64,000 nucleotides of DNA from Leucobacter musarum subsp. musarum. Its GTDB lineage: Bacteria > Actinomycetota > Actinomycetes > Actinomycetales > Microbacteriaceae. The notes beneath the pieces are model-generated. The model saw only the letters and a program-made list of their open reading frames with translations. It searched no databases and had not been told where the DNA came from. This document shows, one piece after another, positions 25,631-33,831 of this stretch. The stretch is taken from positions 62,001 to 126,000 of the forward strand of contig NZ_JHBW01000065.1 in the NCBI RefSeq assembly GCF_001273845.1, given 5' to 3'. The stretch's first letter is position 1; each line of letters starts with the position of its first letter. The translations under genes and the position numbers were made by a program.

Positions 25631-27028
25631 CTAGCCGCGCGGCTGGTGGGCCGGCTGCCAGATGTAGATGCCCTCGTGCTGCTCTTCTTCGTCGCCCGGG
25701 CGCAGCGAGATGCCCTTGCGGTCGCGCAGCAGCAGTGTCGCGATGAGGCCGAGCGCGGTCATGCCGAGCAGGTAGAACGTCACCGAGGTCGAGGTGCCCG
25801 TCGTTTGCTGCAGCCAGGCCGCGATCGTCGGGGCGAAGGCGCCGCCGAGAATCGCGCCGATCGCGTACGAGATCGAGACCCCCGAGAAGCGCACCGATGC
25901 CGGGAACATCTCGGAGTACCACGCCGACTGCGGGCCGTAGGTGAACCCGAGCCCGACGGTCAGCAGCATGAGGCCGCAGGCGAGCAGCAGGGGGTTGCCG
26001 GTGTTGACGAGCGGGAACAGTGCGAAGAGCGCGGCGCCCTGCAGTACCCAGCCGAGAATGTAGGTGGTGCGGCGGCCGATGCGGTCGCAGATCCAGCCGG
26101 CGATGAATGTCGAGATGAGCCACGTGACCGACGACGCGGTGACCGCCCACAGCACGTCGCCGCGGTCGAGACCGACGGGGCCGTCGGGGTTGGTGGCGTA
26201 GTTCTGCACGTAGCCGCCCGTGGTCATGTAGCCCACGGCATTGTTGCCCGCGAAGACGAGTGCGGCGAGGATCACCAGGGGAGTGAAGCGCGCGAACAGC
26301 TTGACGACGGGGGCGCCAGTCTGCTCCTTGCGCTCCGCGATCTCGGTGAAGACCGGGCTTTCTTCGACGCGGCGACGCACCCAGTAGCCGACGAGAATCA
26401 GCACGATCGAGAACAGGAACGGAATGCGCCAGCCCCACTCGATGAACGCGTCGCCCGGGAAGATGATGTTCATGATGGCGAGCATCGCGCTGGCGAGCAG
26501 CAGGCCGATCGGCACGCCGATCTGCGGCATCGCGCCGAAGAGTCCGCGGCGATCGCGCGGTGCGTGTTCGACGGCCATCAGCACGGCGCCGCCCCACTCG
26601 CCACCGGCTGAGACGCCCTGCAAGATGCGCAGCAGAATGAGCAGGATCGGCGCGGCGATCCCGATCTGACCGTAGGTGGGCAGCAAGCCGATGAGCACCG
26701 TTGCCGCACCCATGAGCATGAGGGTGACGACGAGCACGATGCGACGCCCGAAGCGGTCGCCGAAGTGGCCGGCGAGGAAGGCGCCGAGCGGTCGGAACAG
26801 GAAGCTGATGCCGACGGTGAGGAACGACAGGATCGTGCCGATGCCCTGGCCCGCCGGTTCGAAGAACAGCTGGCTGAAGACGAGGCCTGCGGCCGAGGCG
26901 TAGATGAAGTAGTCGTACCACTCGACGGTGGTGCCGACGACGGTGGCGAAGGCGACGCGACGACGATCGTGGGTCGTCGCGATGGTTCCGGTCGGGGTCA
27001 GCGATCCCTGGTGGGGAGCTGTGGACAT
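25631..27028 (-). CDS. MFS transporter of the metabolite:H+ symporter (MHS) family
   Basis: This 465-residue, 12-helix permease begins with the MHS hallmark VVGTTVEWYDYFIYASAAGLVF. It has FRPLGAFLAGHFGDRFGRRIVLV, LRILQGVSAGGEWGGAVLMAVEHAPRDRRG and the mid-protein DRIGRRTTYI. Related proteins import dicarboxylates, shikimate, proline-betaine or citrate. ATG 27028 (start STAPHQGSL) is chosen over longer frames; a well-spaced promoter (27079-27107) lies upstream. A divergent amino-acid permease gene shares the control region. Confidence 0.9.
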   Translation of the reverse strand: MSTAPHQGSLTPTGTIATTHDRRRVAFATVVGTTVEWYDYFIYASAAGLVFSQLFFEPAGQGIGTILSFLTVGISFLFRPLGAFLAGHFGDRFGRRIVLVVTLMLMGAATVLIGLLPTYGQIGIAAPILLILLRILQGVSAGGEWGGAVLMAVEHAPRDRRGLFGAMPQIGVPIGLLLASAMLAIMNIIFPGDAFIEWGWRIPFLFSIVLILVGYWVRRRVEESPVFTEIAERKEQTGAPVVKLFARFTPLVILAALVFAGNNAVGYMTTGGYVQNYATNPDGPVGLDRGDVLWAVTASSVTWLISTFIAGWICDRIGRRTTYILGWVLQGAALFALFPLVNTGNPLLLACGLMLLTVGLGFTYGPQSAWYSEMFPASVRFSGVSISYAIGAILGGAFAPTIAAWLQQTTGTSTSVTFYLLGMTALGLIATLLLRDRKGISLRPGDEEEQHEGIYIWQPAHQPRG

Positions 27029-27078
27029 TCGGGCACTCCTTTGTGACGAGGTACTGCGGCGCATACCGCACGCTCGAT

Positions 27079-27107
27079 AATATACGATTTCGAATACGTT
27101 GCCGCAA
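27079..27107 (-). promoter_or_regulatory. Sigma-70-type promoter of MHS transporter gene
   Basis: On the minus strand TTGCGG (27107-27102), a 17-nt spacer and TATATT (27084-27079) match housekeeping promoters. The spacer contains AT-rich TTCGAA. Transcription would begin near 27072, giving a 5' leader of about 44 nt. Confidence 0.6.
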
Positions 27108-27267
27108 GGTCTCGGGTGCGCATAGAAGGCGAGTGCATATTTCTTGGACTCGGTCCGTATTGCGTCATTCGATTTCACATTGCACGATCTTTGACTTATC
27201 ATTCTCGGGTTATTCCCAGGCCCGCGAAGTGGGCCGGACGCGAGCGAGTAAGGCACCTCTCCCGGTA

Positions 27268-28749
27268 ATGAATTCCGCATCACACGACCCGAAGTCCGCA
27301 TACTCGAGGCCCGTGTCGCCCGAGACCTCGGCCGGCTCCGTGCAAGTAGCGCAGAAGAAGCTGCGCTCCCGTCACGTCACCATGATCACCCTCGGCGGCA
27401 TCATCGGCGCGAGCCTCTTCGTCGGTTCGGGCAACGTCATCCGCACCGTCGGCCCAGCCGCCGTGCTCTCGTACCTCATCGGCGGCCTGCTCGTCTTCCT
27501 CGCCATGCGCATGCTCGGCGAGATGGCGGCGGCTCGGCCCGCGATCGGCTCGTTCATGGAGTACGCCCGCGTCGGTCTCGGCGACTGGGCCGGGTACCTG
27601 GTCGGTTGGCTCTACTGGTACTTCTGGGTCGGCGTGCTCGCCTACGAGGCGGTGCTCGGGGGTGAGACCCTGCACGGCTGGTTTGGTTGGCTGCCGTCGT
27701 GGGCCGGCTCGCTGCTGCTGCTCGCCATCTTCGTCGGTGCGAACCTCATCTCGGTGCGCACGTTCGGCGAGGTCGAGTTCTGGCTCGCCAGCATCAAGGT
27801 GCTCGCGATCGTCGTCTTCTTGGGCGCCGGCGTGCTCTTCGCGTTTGGCCTCTGGCCGAACGCATCGTTCTCGATTCCGAACCTCTGGGAGCACGGCGGC
27901 TTCGCGCCGAACGGGTACGGCGTGGCCTTCACCGGTGTCGCTCTGGTGATCTTCTCGTACTTCGGAACCGAGATCGCCGTCATGGCGTCGGCCGAATCGG
28001 AAGACCCGGCCAAGGGCATCCGTCAGGCGAGCAGCACGGTCATCTGGCGCATCCTGCTCTTCTTCGTGGGCGCTGTGCTCATCATCACCACGATCATCCC
28101 CTGGGACGAGCTGCCCGAGCCCGTCGATGTCGCCTCGGCGCCCTTCACGAAGGTGTTCGAACTCTTCGGCCTGCCGGGTGCCGCGATCGTCATGCAGCTG
28201 GTGATCTTCACCGCCGTGATCTCGGTGCTGAACTCGGGCCTCTACTCGGCGTCGCGCATGTTCTCGTCGCTCGCGGAGCAGGGCTTCGCGCCGAAGTTCA
28301 TCGCGAAGAAGGCGAAGAACGGCATCCCGGTCGCCGCACTGCTGGCGTCCACGATCGGCGGCGTCGTCGCGACGATCGTGAACTTCGCTGCTCCCGATTC
28401 GGGCGTCTTCTCGTTCATCATGAACTCGGCCGGTCTCGTCGCCCTCTTCGTCTACGGGTTCATCGCGCTGACGCAGATGCGCATGCGCCAGAAGATGACG
28501 CCGGAGGAGGTCGCGGGCCTCAAACTCAAGATGTGGCTGCACCCGTGGCTCAATCTGCTGCTGATCGCCGCCATCATCACCGTGCTCGTGATCATGCTGA
28601 CCTCGGAGTCGGGCCGCACGCAGGTCTGGACGAGCCTGATCGCGACCGTGGTGCTCGTCATCTGCTGGCCGTTCGTGCGACGCGGGCTGGCGAAGCGCAA
28701 GGCCACCCAGGCCGAAGCCGCGCAGGCAGAGGCAGCGCTCGAGGCGTAA
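27268..28749 (+). CDS. Amino acid permease of the AAT/GabP type (APC superfamily)
   Basis: This 493-residue, 12-helix permease has the AAT-family start LRSRHVTMITLGGIIGASLFVGSGNVIRTVGPAA and LGEMAAARPAIGSFMEYARVGLGDWAGYLVGWLYWYFW. FGEVEFWLASIKVLAIV and the FSYFGTEIAVMASAESEDPAKGIRQA block near residue 235 follow. These match GABA and aromatic amino acid:H+ symporters. ATG 27268 is the first plausible start; upstream residues are not protein-like. It is divergent from the MHS transporter. Confidence 0.9.
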   Translation: MNSASHDPKSAYSRPVSPETSAGSVQVAQKKLRSRHVTMITLGGIIGASLFVGSGNVIRTVGPAAVLSYLIGGLLVFLAMRMLGEMAAARPAIGSFMEYARVGLGDWAGYLVGWLYWYFWVGVLAYEAVLGGETLHGWFGWLPSWAGSLLLLAIFVGANLISVRTFGEVEFWLASIKVLAIVVFLGAGVLFAFGLWPNASFSIPNLWEHGGFAPNGYGVAFTGVALVIFSYFGTEIAVMASAESEDPAKGIRQASSTVIWRILLFFVGAVLIITTIIPWDELPEPVDVASAPFTKVFELFGLPGAAIVMQLVIFTAVISVLNSGLYSASRMFSSLAEQGFAPKFIAKKAKNGIPVAALLASTIGGVVATIVNFAAPDSGVFSFIMNSAGLVALFVYGFIALTQMRMRQKMTPEEVAGLKLKMWLHPWLNLLLIAAIITVLVIMLTSESGRTQVWTSLIATVVLVICWPFVRRGLAKRKATQAEAAQAEAALEA

Positions 28750-28771
28750 CGCGTCGTTCGCGCGCACCGTG

Positions 28772-28807
28772 CGGCGGCGGGATCGGGCTCGCCCGAACCC
28801 GCCGCCG
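28772..28807 (+). terminator. Terminator hairpin after the amino acid permease gene
   Basis: CGGCGGCGGG (28772-28781) pairs with CCCGCCGCCG (28798-28807) and TCGGG with CCCGA inside; TTT follows. Confidence 0.75.
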
Positions 28808-28842
28808 TTTGCGTGCGCGCCGAAGCCTGACAGACTGGGGGC

Positions 28843-29955
28843 GTGGCGGATACCCAGAACGGCCGCGTCGCGGTCTACCTCGACTTCGATAACATCGTGC
28901 TCTCGTGGTATGACCGTGTGCACGGGCGCAATTCATTCGCGCGGGATCGCCAGCGCATCGCCGAGAATCCTTCGGAGCCCGAGATCGCCGAGCGCCTGCG
29001 CGCAGCGGTTGTCGACGTCGGCGCCATCATCGACTACGCCTCATCGTTCGGCACGCTCGTGCTGACGCGCGCTTACGCCGACTGGTCGGCGCCGATGAAC
29101 GCCGAGTACCGCTCTCAGCTCGTCTCGCGCGCCGTCGACCTGGTGCAGCTCTTCCCGGCTGCGGCGTACGCCAAGAACGGCGCCGATATTCGCCTCGCGG
29201 TCGACGCGGTCGAAGATATGTTCCGCCTCGACGACCTCACCCACGTCGTGATCGTCGCCGGTGACTCCGACTACGTGCCGCTCGCGCAGCGCTGCAAACG
29301 ACTCGGCCGTTACGTGGTGGGCGTCGGCGTCGCCGGTTCGACGGCGAAGGCGCTCACTGCGGCGTGCGACGAATTCGCCTCGTACGACGCGCTCCCCGGC
29401 ATCGAGTCAATCGCGCGGGCGACGAACGCGTCGGGACGCTCGCGCAAGCCCGCGTCGCAGTCGGCGAATCAAGGGGCCTCCGAGGCACAGCAGGGCGGCA
29501 CTGCGACCGGAGAGTCAGAGACGCCTCGCGAGGAGCCGCCGAAGCGCTCGCGCGGCCGAGGCGGGCGCGGGGGCCAGTCGACGGATGCGCCGGCCGCCTC
29601 GGAGACTGCAGACGAGACCTCGTTCGAGCAGGGCCTCGAAACGGCGCTCTCGGCGGCCCAAGAAGCAGCCCTCGACGTCGAGCCGGGTGACGCGATCGAG
29701 TCGGCTGAAGATGCTGAGCTCGCGGTCACCGGCCTGCTGATCCGTGCCCTCTGGCTGAGCCAAGACAAGGATGACTCGGGCTGGCTCTACAGCTCCGCGG
29801 TAAAGCAGCAGATGCGCCGCATGGACCCGTCGTTCAGCGAGAAGGCCCTCGGGTTCCGCTCGTTCTCCGACTTCCTGAAGTCGCGCTCCGACGTCGCCGA
29901 GCTCGAAGAGACCGGGCACGAGCGCCTGGTGCGCCTCCGCGACCAGAGCGAGTAA
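28843..29955 (+). CDS. NYN (PIN-like nuclease) domain protein with C-terminal OST-HTH/LOTUS domain
   Basis: In this 370-residue protein residues about 5-185 form an NYN domain with acidic residues in VAVYLDFDNIVLSWYD, GADIRLAVDAVED and VIVAGDSDYVPLAQRCKRLG, the metal-binding pocket of PIN-like RNases. A Ser/Arg/Gly-rich linker (about 190-285) connects to an OST-HTH-like module (TGLLIRALWLSQDKDDSGWLYSSAVKQQMRRMDPSF, then FRSFSDFLKSR), an RNA-binding fold. It is probably involved in RNA turnover. GTG 28843 lies 6 nt after CAGACT, suggesting leaderless mRNA. Confidence 0.85.
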   Translation: MADTQNGRVAVYLDFDNIVLSWYDRVHGRNSFARDRQRIAENPSEPEIAERLRAAVVDVGAIIDYASSFGTLVLTRAYADWSAPMNAEYRSQLVSRAVDLVQLFPAAAYAKNGADIRLAVDAVEDMFRLDDLTHVVIVAGDSDYVPLAQRCKRLGRYVVGVGVAGSTAKALTAACDEFASYDALPGIESIARATNASGRSRKPASQSANQGASEAQQGGTATGESETPREEPPKRSRGRGGRGGQSTDAPAASETADETSFEQGLETALSAAQEAALDVEPGDAIESAEDAELAVTGLLIRALWLSQDKDDSGWLYSSAVKQQMRRMDPSFSEKALGFRSFSDFLKSRSDVAELEETGHERLVRLRDQSE

Positions 29956-30024
29956 ACACCCCCGAGCGGCGGGGCGAGGGCGTGGGGTGATCCCGCGCTG
30001 ATATCGGCGAACCTGGGAACACGC

Positions 30025-30054
30025 TTGACGTGGCGCTCAGGGTCGCTCTACCGT
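30025..30054 (+). promoter_or_regulatory. Strong promoter of short-ORF transcript
   Basis: TTGACG (30025-30030), an 18-nt spacer and TACCGT (30049-30054) form one of the best -35/-10 pairs in the window. Transcription would start near 30061, 28 nt before the 31-codon ORF. Confidence 0.6.
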
Positions 30055-30088
30055 GGAATCCACACGAGTTCGCGAGGAGGTGCGGAAC

Positions 30089-30184
30089 ATGGACGCCATC
30101 GATTTCATCCCAGTGCAGGGAGCCACGCGTGCTGCGGTCGTTTTCCGCTCAGCATTCGCCGGCCCCTTCTCGGCCGCCGCGTAG
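30089..30184 (+). CDS. Predicted 31-residue small protein
   Basis: ATG 30089 follows a near-perfect ribosome site GAGGAGG at 7-8 nt spacing, on a transcript from a strong promoter. The peptide (starts MDAIDFIPVQGATRAA, ends FAGPFSAAA) has no recognised family and no clear membrane helix. The ORF ends 182 nt before the next start. It could be a functional small protein or a leader peptide controlling the downstream gene. It is supported only by the signals around it. Confidence 0.45.
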   Translation: MDAIDFIPVQGATRAAVVFRSAFAGPFSAAA

Positions 30185-30366
30185 GCCACCGGTGATCGTC
30201 GCCGCAACGCGGTGACCGGGCCGACGCAGCCGGACCCTCCAGGCGCTGTTCGCCCCTCCGCATGTACAGCGGATGCGTGAGCGCGCCAAGCGATTCCGCA
30301 CCGGATCGCCCAGCCCGAATCGTCGACCGATCGGGCACGCAGTTCACTTCATCGAAGGATCTCATC

Positions 30367-30666
30367 GTGAGTACCCACTCGACGACCGAGCGCGCCCCGC
30401 GCCTCGCCTCGTCAGCGCCGCAGCCGGCGCACCCCGTCCATCTGTCCGTCACCGTGCCGAGCGGCGCAGCGCTCGCACGACTCTCACTGCTCGACCGCGC
30501 GAAGCTGCGGGTCGGTCTCTGGTTGCTGTTGCGCTCGGGTGCGACCGCATCTGGCCGCGCGGAGCATCAGCCCACCCCGCACGAGCTCGCGGTCGTCGCG
30601 CGCGAGGCCCGTGCCGCCTACGACGCGGCCGCTGCGCAGCACCCGCGGCTGCATCGCACGCTGTAA
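30367..30666 (+). CDS. Hypothetical 99-residue protein
   Basis: GTG 30367 follows AAGGA at 7 nt. The protein starts STHSTTERAPRLASSAPQ, then has a compact predicted helical part LSLLDRAKLRVGLWLLLRSG and a C-terminal helix HELAVVAREARAAYDAAAAQH. No family was recognised; short proteins with an 'LSLLDRLALRLGLWLLLWG'-like block are frequent in actinobacteria (recollection, not searched). It probably shares the promoter of the 31-residue ORF. A terminator follows. Confidence 0.6.
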   Translation: MSTHSTTERAPRLASSAPQPAHPVHLSVTVPSGAALARLSLLDRAKLRVGLWLLLRSGATASGRAEHQPTPHELAVVAREARAAYDAAAAQHPRLHRTL

Positions 30667-30691
30667 GTCGTTGCCGCGCGTGCACACGTCT

Positions 30692-30729
30692 GAGCCGGTC
30701 GCCTCGACTGCGGGTCGAGCGGCCGGCTC
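30692..30729. terminator. Hairpin between convergent genes
   Basis: GAGCCGG (30692-30698) pairs with CCGGCTC (30723-30729), with an inner CTCGAC/GTCGAG stem. It separates the 99-residue ORF from the flavoprotein gene on the other strand. Confidence 0.6.
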
Positions 30730-31930
30730 AAGCCGTGAGCGGCGCTGCGGTCTGTGGCGCTGCGGTCTGTGGCGCTGCGTCGTGCGCTTTTCTGGTACGC
30801 GCGTCTGTGGTGACCACATCCGCTGCGCCCGCACCAGCGATGCCCTTCAGGTACCGGCGCACGCCGGTTGCCGCGGTGCGTCCGGCACGGTTTGCCCCGA
30901 TGGTGCTCGCCGACGGGCCATACCCCACGAGTTGCACGCGCGGGTCGGCAACGGCGGTCGTGCCGCGCCCGCCGCGATCGAGTTGGATGCCGCCCGCGGC
31001 ACTCCGGAGGTGCAGCGGCGCGAGGTGAGCGATGGCGGGCCGAAAGCCCGTCGCCCACAGAATGATGTCGACCGGTTCGAATGACCCGTCGGCCCAGCGC
31101 ACGCCGCGCGGCTCAATACTCGCGAACATTGGGCGTCGTGCGCGATACGCGCCGAGGCGCTCGGCCTCGCGCTCCTGCTCGCGCAGCATCAGGCCGGTGA
31201 CGCTCACCACACTCTGCGGGGGCAGCCCTGCGGCGACGCGCTGCTCGACCAGTGCGACCGATGCGGCGCCGGCTTCAGGCGTGAAATCGTCGGTGCGCCA
31301 CACGGGCTCGCGCCGCGTCACCCAGACCGTGTCGGTGATGGGGGCGAGGGCGCCGAGAAACTGCACAGCCGACGCCCCGCCGCCCACGACGAGCGTGCGC
31401 TTACCGATGAAATGCTCGGGGCCCGGGTACGCCACCGTGTGCACCTGCTCGCCGGCAAATGATTCCATGCCGGGGTAACGCGGTACGAACGGCTGCGACC
31501 AGGTGCCGGTGGCGTTGACAATCGTGCGCGAGCGCCACACTCGGTCGTGCGCGTGAGTCTCGAGCAACTGCGGATCCTGCGCGTCGTTCTCGACGCGTTC
31601 GACGTGTACGGGGCGGATCACCGGAAGCTCGTGCGCGCGCTCGTACTCGGTGAAGTACTCGGGGATCGCGAGGTTCGCCCGCTCAGCCGTGCGCGGGGGA
31701 GGGGCGCTGCCCGGAAGCTCGGCGACGCCGTGGACGTCGCGCATCGTGAGGGCGTTCCAGCGATGCTGCCAGGCTCCGCCGGGGCCGTGATCGGCGTCGA
31801 GCACCACGTGATCGATGTCGAGTCGCTGCAGGTGGAACGAGGCGGAGAGACCCGCCTGCCCGGCGCCGATCACGAGGGCGGGCAGGATCTCGGGGGCGTT
31901 CACACGCGGTACAACGGCTGCACCGTGCAC
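30728..31930 (-). CDS. Flavin-dependent monooxygenase-like NAD(P)/FAD oxidoreductase
   Basis: This 400-residue protein is of the FMO/YhdP-like group, with an FAD site VIGAGQAGLSASFHLQRL near residue 20, GGAWQHRWNALTMRDVHG, and an NADPH site LVVGGGASAVQFLGAL near residue 170. ILWATGFRPAIAHL follows near residue 300. It probably oxygenates a nucleophilic sulfur, nitrogen or ketone group. The start is uncertain: GTG 31930 is used, but a GTG at 31903 (NAPEILPAL) is also good. The C-terminus ends in TAAPQ repeats coded by a 15-nt tandem repeat and is likely variable. Confidence 0.8.
   Translation of the reverse strand: MHGAAVVPRVNAPEILPALVIGAGQAGLSASFHLQRLDIDHVVLDADHGPGGAWQHRWNALTMRDVHGVAELPGSAPPPRTAERANLAIPEYFTEYERAHELPVIRPVHVERVENDAQDPQLLETHAHDRVWRSRTIVNATGTWSQPFVPRYPGMESFAGEQVHTVAYPGPEHFIGKRTLVVGGGASAVQFLGALAPITDTVWVTRREPVWRTDDFTPEAGAASVALVEQRVAAGLPPQSVVSVTGLMLREQEREAERLGAYRARRPMFASIEPRGVRWADGSFEPVDIILWATGFRPAIAHLAPLHLRSAAGGIQLDRGGRGTTAVADPRVQLVGYGPSASTIGANRAGRTAATGVRRYLKGIAGAGAADVVTTDARTRKAHDAAPQTAAPQTAAPLTA
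30741..30779 (-). repeat. 15-nt tandem repeat at the end of the flavoprotein gene
   Basis: The unit GGCGCTGCGGTCTGT occurs two full times (30741-30755, 30756-30770) plus a partial copy, encoding repeated TAAPQ in the last residues of the flavoprotein. It is length-variable by slippage in principle without frame change. Confidence 0.8.
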
Positions 31931-31946
31931 CCCATTCCCGTGCGCA

Positions 31947-32552
31947 CTACCTGATCACGGGAATCGACCAGGCACGAAACTCCTTGCCACTCGATGCCCG
32001 CACGAGGCCGACGATCGAGAACACGACGTGCACGATGCTGAGCAGTAGCCAAATAGTGATCGGGATGCCGATCGGGAAGAAACCGCGTGCGTACTCGGTG
32101 TCTGTCAGCGAGAGGAGCAGTGCAAGGTGGGCGATGAGCAGCACGATGGTCGCGAACAGGTAGGTGAACGCCCAGTTCATCGCGGCACGCCCATTCGCCT
32201 CGGCCAGGCCGCCGCGCTTGCGCGCCTGCGCCCCGACGATGAGCATCACGATGCACGCGGCGATCGCTGAGACGCCCGGGATGAACGAGCACGCGATCAA
32301 TCCGACCGCCCACGCCGCGGCGCCGGTCGCGGGGCGCGCGTACTGGGCGTAAGGATTCGGCTGGCCCGGTGCCGCGTAGGCCTGCTGGGGCTGTGGGTGT
32401 GCGTACTGCGGCGGTGCGTACTGGGGCTGCGCGTATTGCGGTGGCGCGTACTGGGGCTGGGGCTGAGACACCTGAACCTGTGGGGCCTGCGGCGGTGCAT
32501 ACTGCGGCTGGGGCTGCTCCTGCTGCGGCTCAGCGGGTTCGGTAGCGCTCAT
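31947..32552 (-). CDS. DUF4870-like membrane protein with Pro/Gln/Tyr-rich N-terminus
   Basis: This 201-residue protein begins with a cytoplasmic stretch (1-80) of QYAPPQ/QPQYAPP repeats. Three to four hydrophobic helices follow (AWAVGLIACSFIPGVSAIAACIVMLIVG; MNWAFTYLFATIVLLIAHLALLLSL; IPITIWLLLSIVHVVFSIVGLVRA), as in DUF4870/Tic20-like proteins. The end GKEFRAWSIPVIR resembles the family. The function is unknown. TAGCAT lies 6 nt before the ATG, so the mRNA is probably leaderless. Confidence 0.75.
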   Translation of the reverse strand: MSATEPAEPQQEQPQPQYAPPQAPQVQVSQPQPQYAPPQYAQPQYAPPQYAHPQPQQAYAAPGQPNPYAQYARPATGAAAWAVGLIACSFIPGVSAIAACIVMLIVGAQARKRGGLAEANGRAAMNWAFTYLFATIVLLIAHLALLLSLTDTEYARGFFPIGIPITIWLLLSIVHVVFSIVGLVRASSGKEFRAWSIPVIR

Positions 32553-32722
32553 GCCTCAATGCTAGGCGAGGCCGCCGACACTCCGCGGAGCGTTCCGTTC
32601 CGTTTCGTTCATCTTGCGGGAGTACGCTCGTTGCGGCCGCCAGAATCCCGACGCGCCGTTCGCCCCGCGCACGCAGCCGTGCGCAGACGCCGGGTCACGA
32701 GCCCGGAGAAAGCAGGAGCCCC

Positions 32723-33754
32723 ATGCGCGCACTGCAGTACCGTGAAATCGGAGGCCGGCCCGAGCTGGTCGAGGTGGAGAAGCCCGTTCCGGGGCCGGGC
32801 GAGATCCTGCTCAAGGTGACTGCCGCCGGCGCCTGCCACTCAGATGAGTTCATCATGGGGGCGAGCGCTGAGGACTACTACTTCAAGCCGTTGCCGCTCA
32901 CCCTGGGCCACGAGGTCGCGGGCACCGTCGACGAACTCGGCGCGGGTGTGACCGGGCTCGAGATCGGTGAGAGCGTCATCGTCTACGGTCCGTGGGGCTG
33001 CGGCCGCTGCTATCCCTGCGCGAGCGGCGAGGAGCAGAACTGCGAGCACGGCATGCGCGCGCCCGGCATCTTCAGCGATGGCGGCATGGCCGAGTACATG
33101 CTCGTCGACGATGCCCGCCACCTCGTGCCGATCGGCGATCTCGATCCGGTGCAGAACGTGTCGCTCACCGATGCCGCACTCACCCCGTACCGCGCTATCA
33201 AGTCGGCCTTGCCGAAGCTGACGCCCGGCACCACTGCTGTCGTGATCGGCTCGGGCGGGCTGGGCCACGTGGCGATTCAGCTGCTGAAGGCGCTGTCGCA
33301 GACGCGGGTGGTGGTATTCGATGTCGCGCAGGATCGTCTCGACTTCGCCCTCGAGGTCGGTGCTGACGAGGCATTCCTCTCGAACCCTGATGCGATCTCC
33401 GCGGTCAAGGATCTGACCCGCGGTCTCGGCGCTGACGCCGTGTTCGACTTCGTCGGCATCCAGCCGACGGCCGACCTTGCGGCGGGCATGATTCGCGTGG
33501 GCGGGCAGATCGTGGTCGTCGGCGTCGCCTCAGGGTCGGTGCCGATCGGTCAGACGACGGTGCCACTCGATGTGAACGGGCGCGCCATCAACTGGGGCTC
33601 GCGCACCGAGCTCATGGAGGTCGTGGAGCTCGCGAAGCGCGGGGCCATCAGCATCCACGTTGAGGAGTACTCGCTCGACGATGCTCCCCGGGCGTACGAG
33701 CAGCTCCACGCGGGCAAGGTTCGCGGCCGCGCCGTGATCGTGCCGGGCAAGTAG
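32723..33754 (+). CDS. Zinc-dependent alcohol dehydrogenase (AdhA-like)
   Basis: This 343-residue medium-chain dehydrogenase has catalytic zinc ligands in AAGACHSDEF (Cys near 38), GHEV (His near 61) and a later acidic residue. The structural zinc loop is CGRCYPCASGEEQNC. The Rossmann motif is VIGSGGLGHVAIQLLKAL near residue 172, with a final VRGRAVIVPGK. The likely substrates are primary alcohols or aldehydes with NAD(P)H. The ATG follows CAGGAGC. The gene is monocistronic, ending at a strong hairpin. Confidence 0.88.
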   Translation: MRALQYREIGGRPELVEVEKPVPGPGEILLKVTAAGACHSDEFIMGASAEDYYFKPLPLTLGHEVAGTVDELGAGVTGLEIGESVIVYGPWGCGRCYPCASGEEQNCEHGMRAPGIFSDGGMAEYMLVDDARHLVPIGDLDPVQNVSLTDAALTPYRAIKSALPKLTPGTTAVVIGSGGLGHVAIQLLKALSQTRVVVFDVAQDRLDFALEVGADEAFLSNPDAISAVKDLTRGLGADAVFDFVGIQPTADLAAGMIRVGGQIVVVGVASGSVPIGQTTVPLDVNGRAINWGSRTELMEVVELAKRGAISIHVEEYSLDDAPRAYEQLHAGKVRGRAVIVPGK

Positions 33755-33777
33755 GCGAGCCCGACCCTGACATGCGC

Positions 33778-33816
33778 GAACGGCCTGCCCCATCATCGAG
33801 ATGGGGCAGGCCGTTC
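33778..33816. terminator. Bidirectional terminator hairpin
   Basis: A perfect 16-bp stem (33778-33793 with 33801-33816) and a 7-nt loop lie between the convergent alcohol dehydrogenase and azoreductase genes. Confidence 0.85.
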
Positions 33817-33831
33817 TGCTGCGATGGGCGC

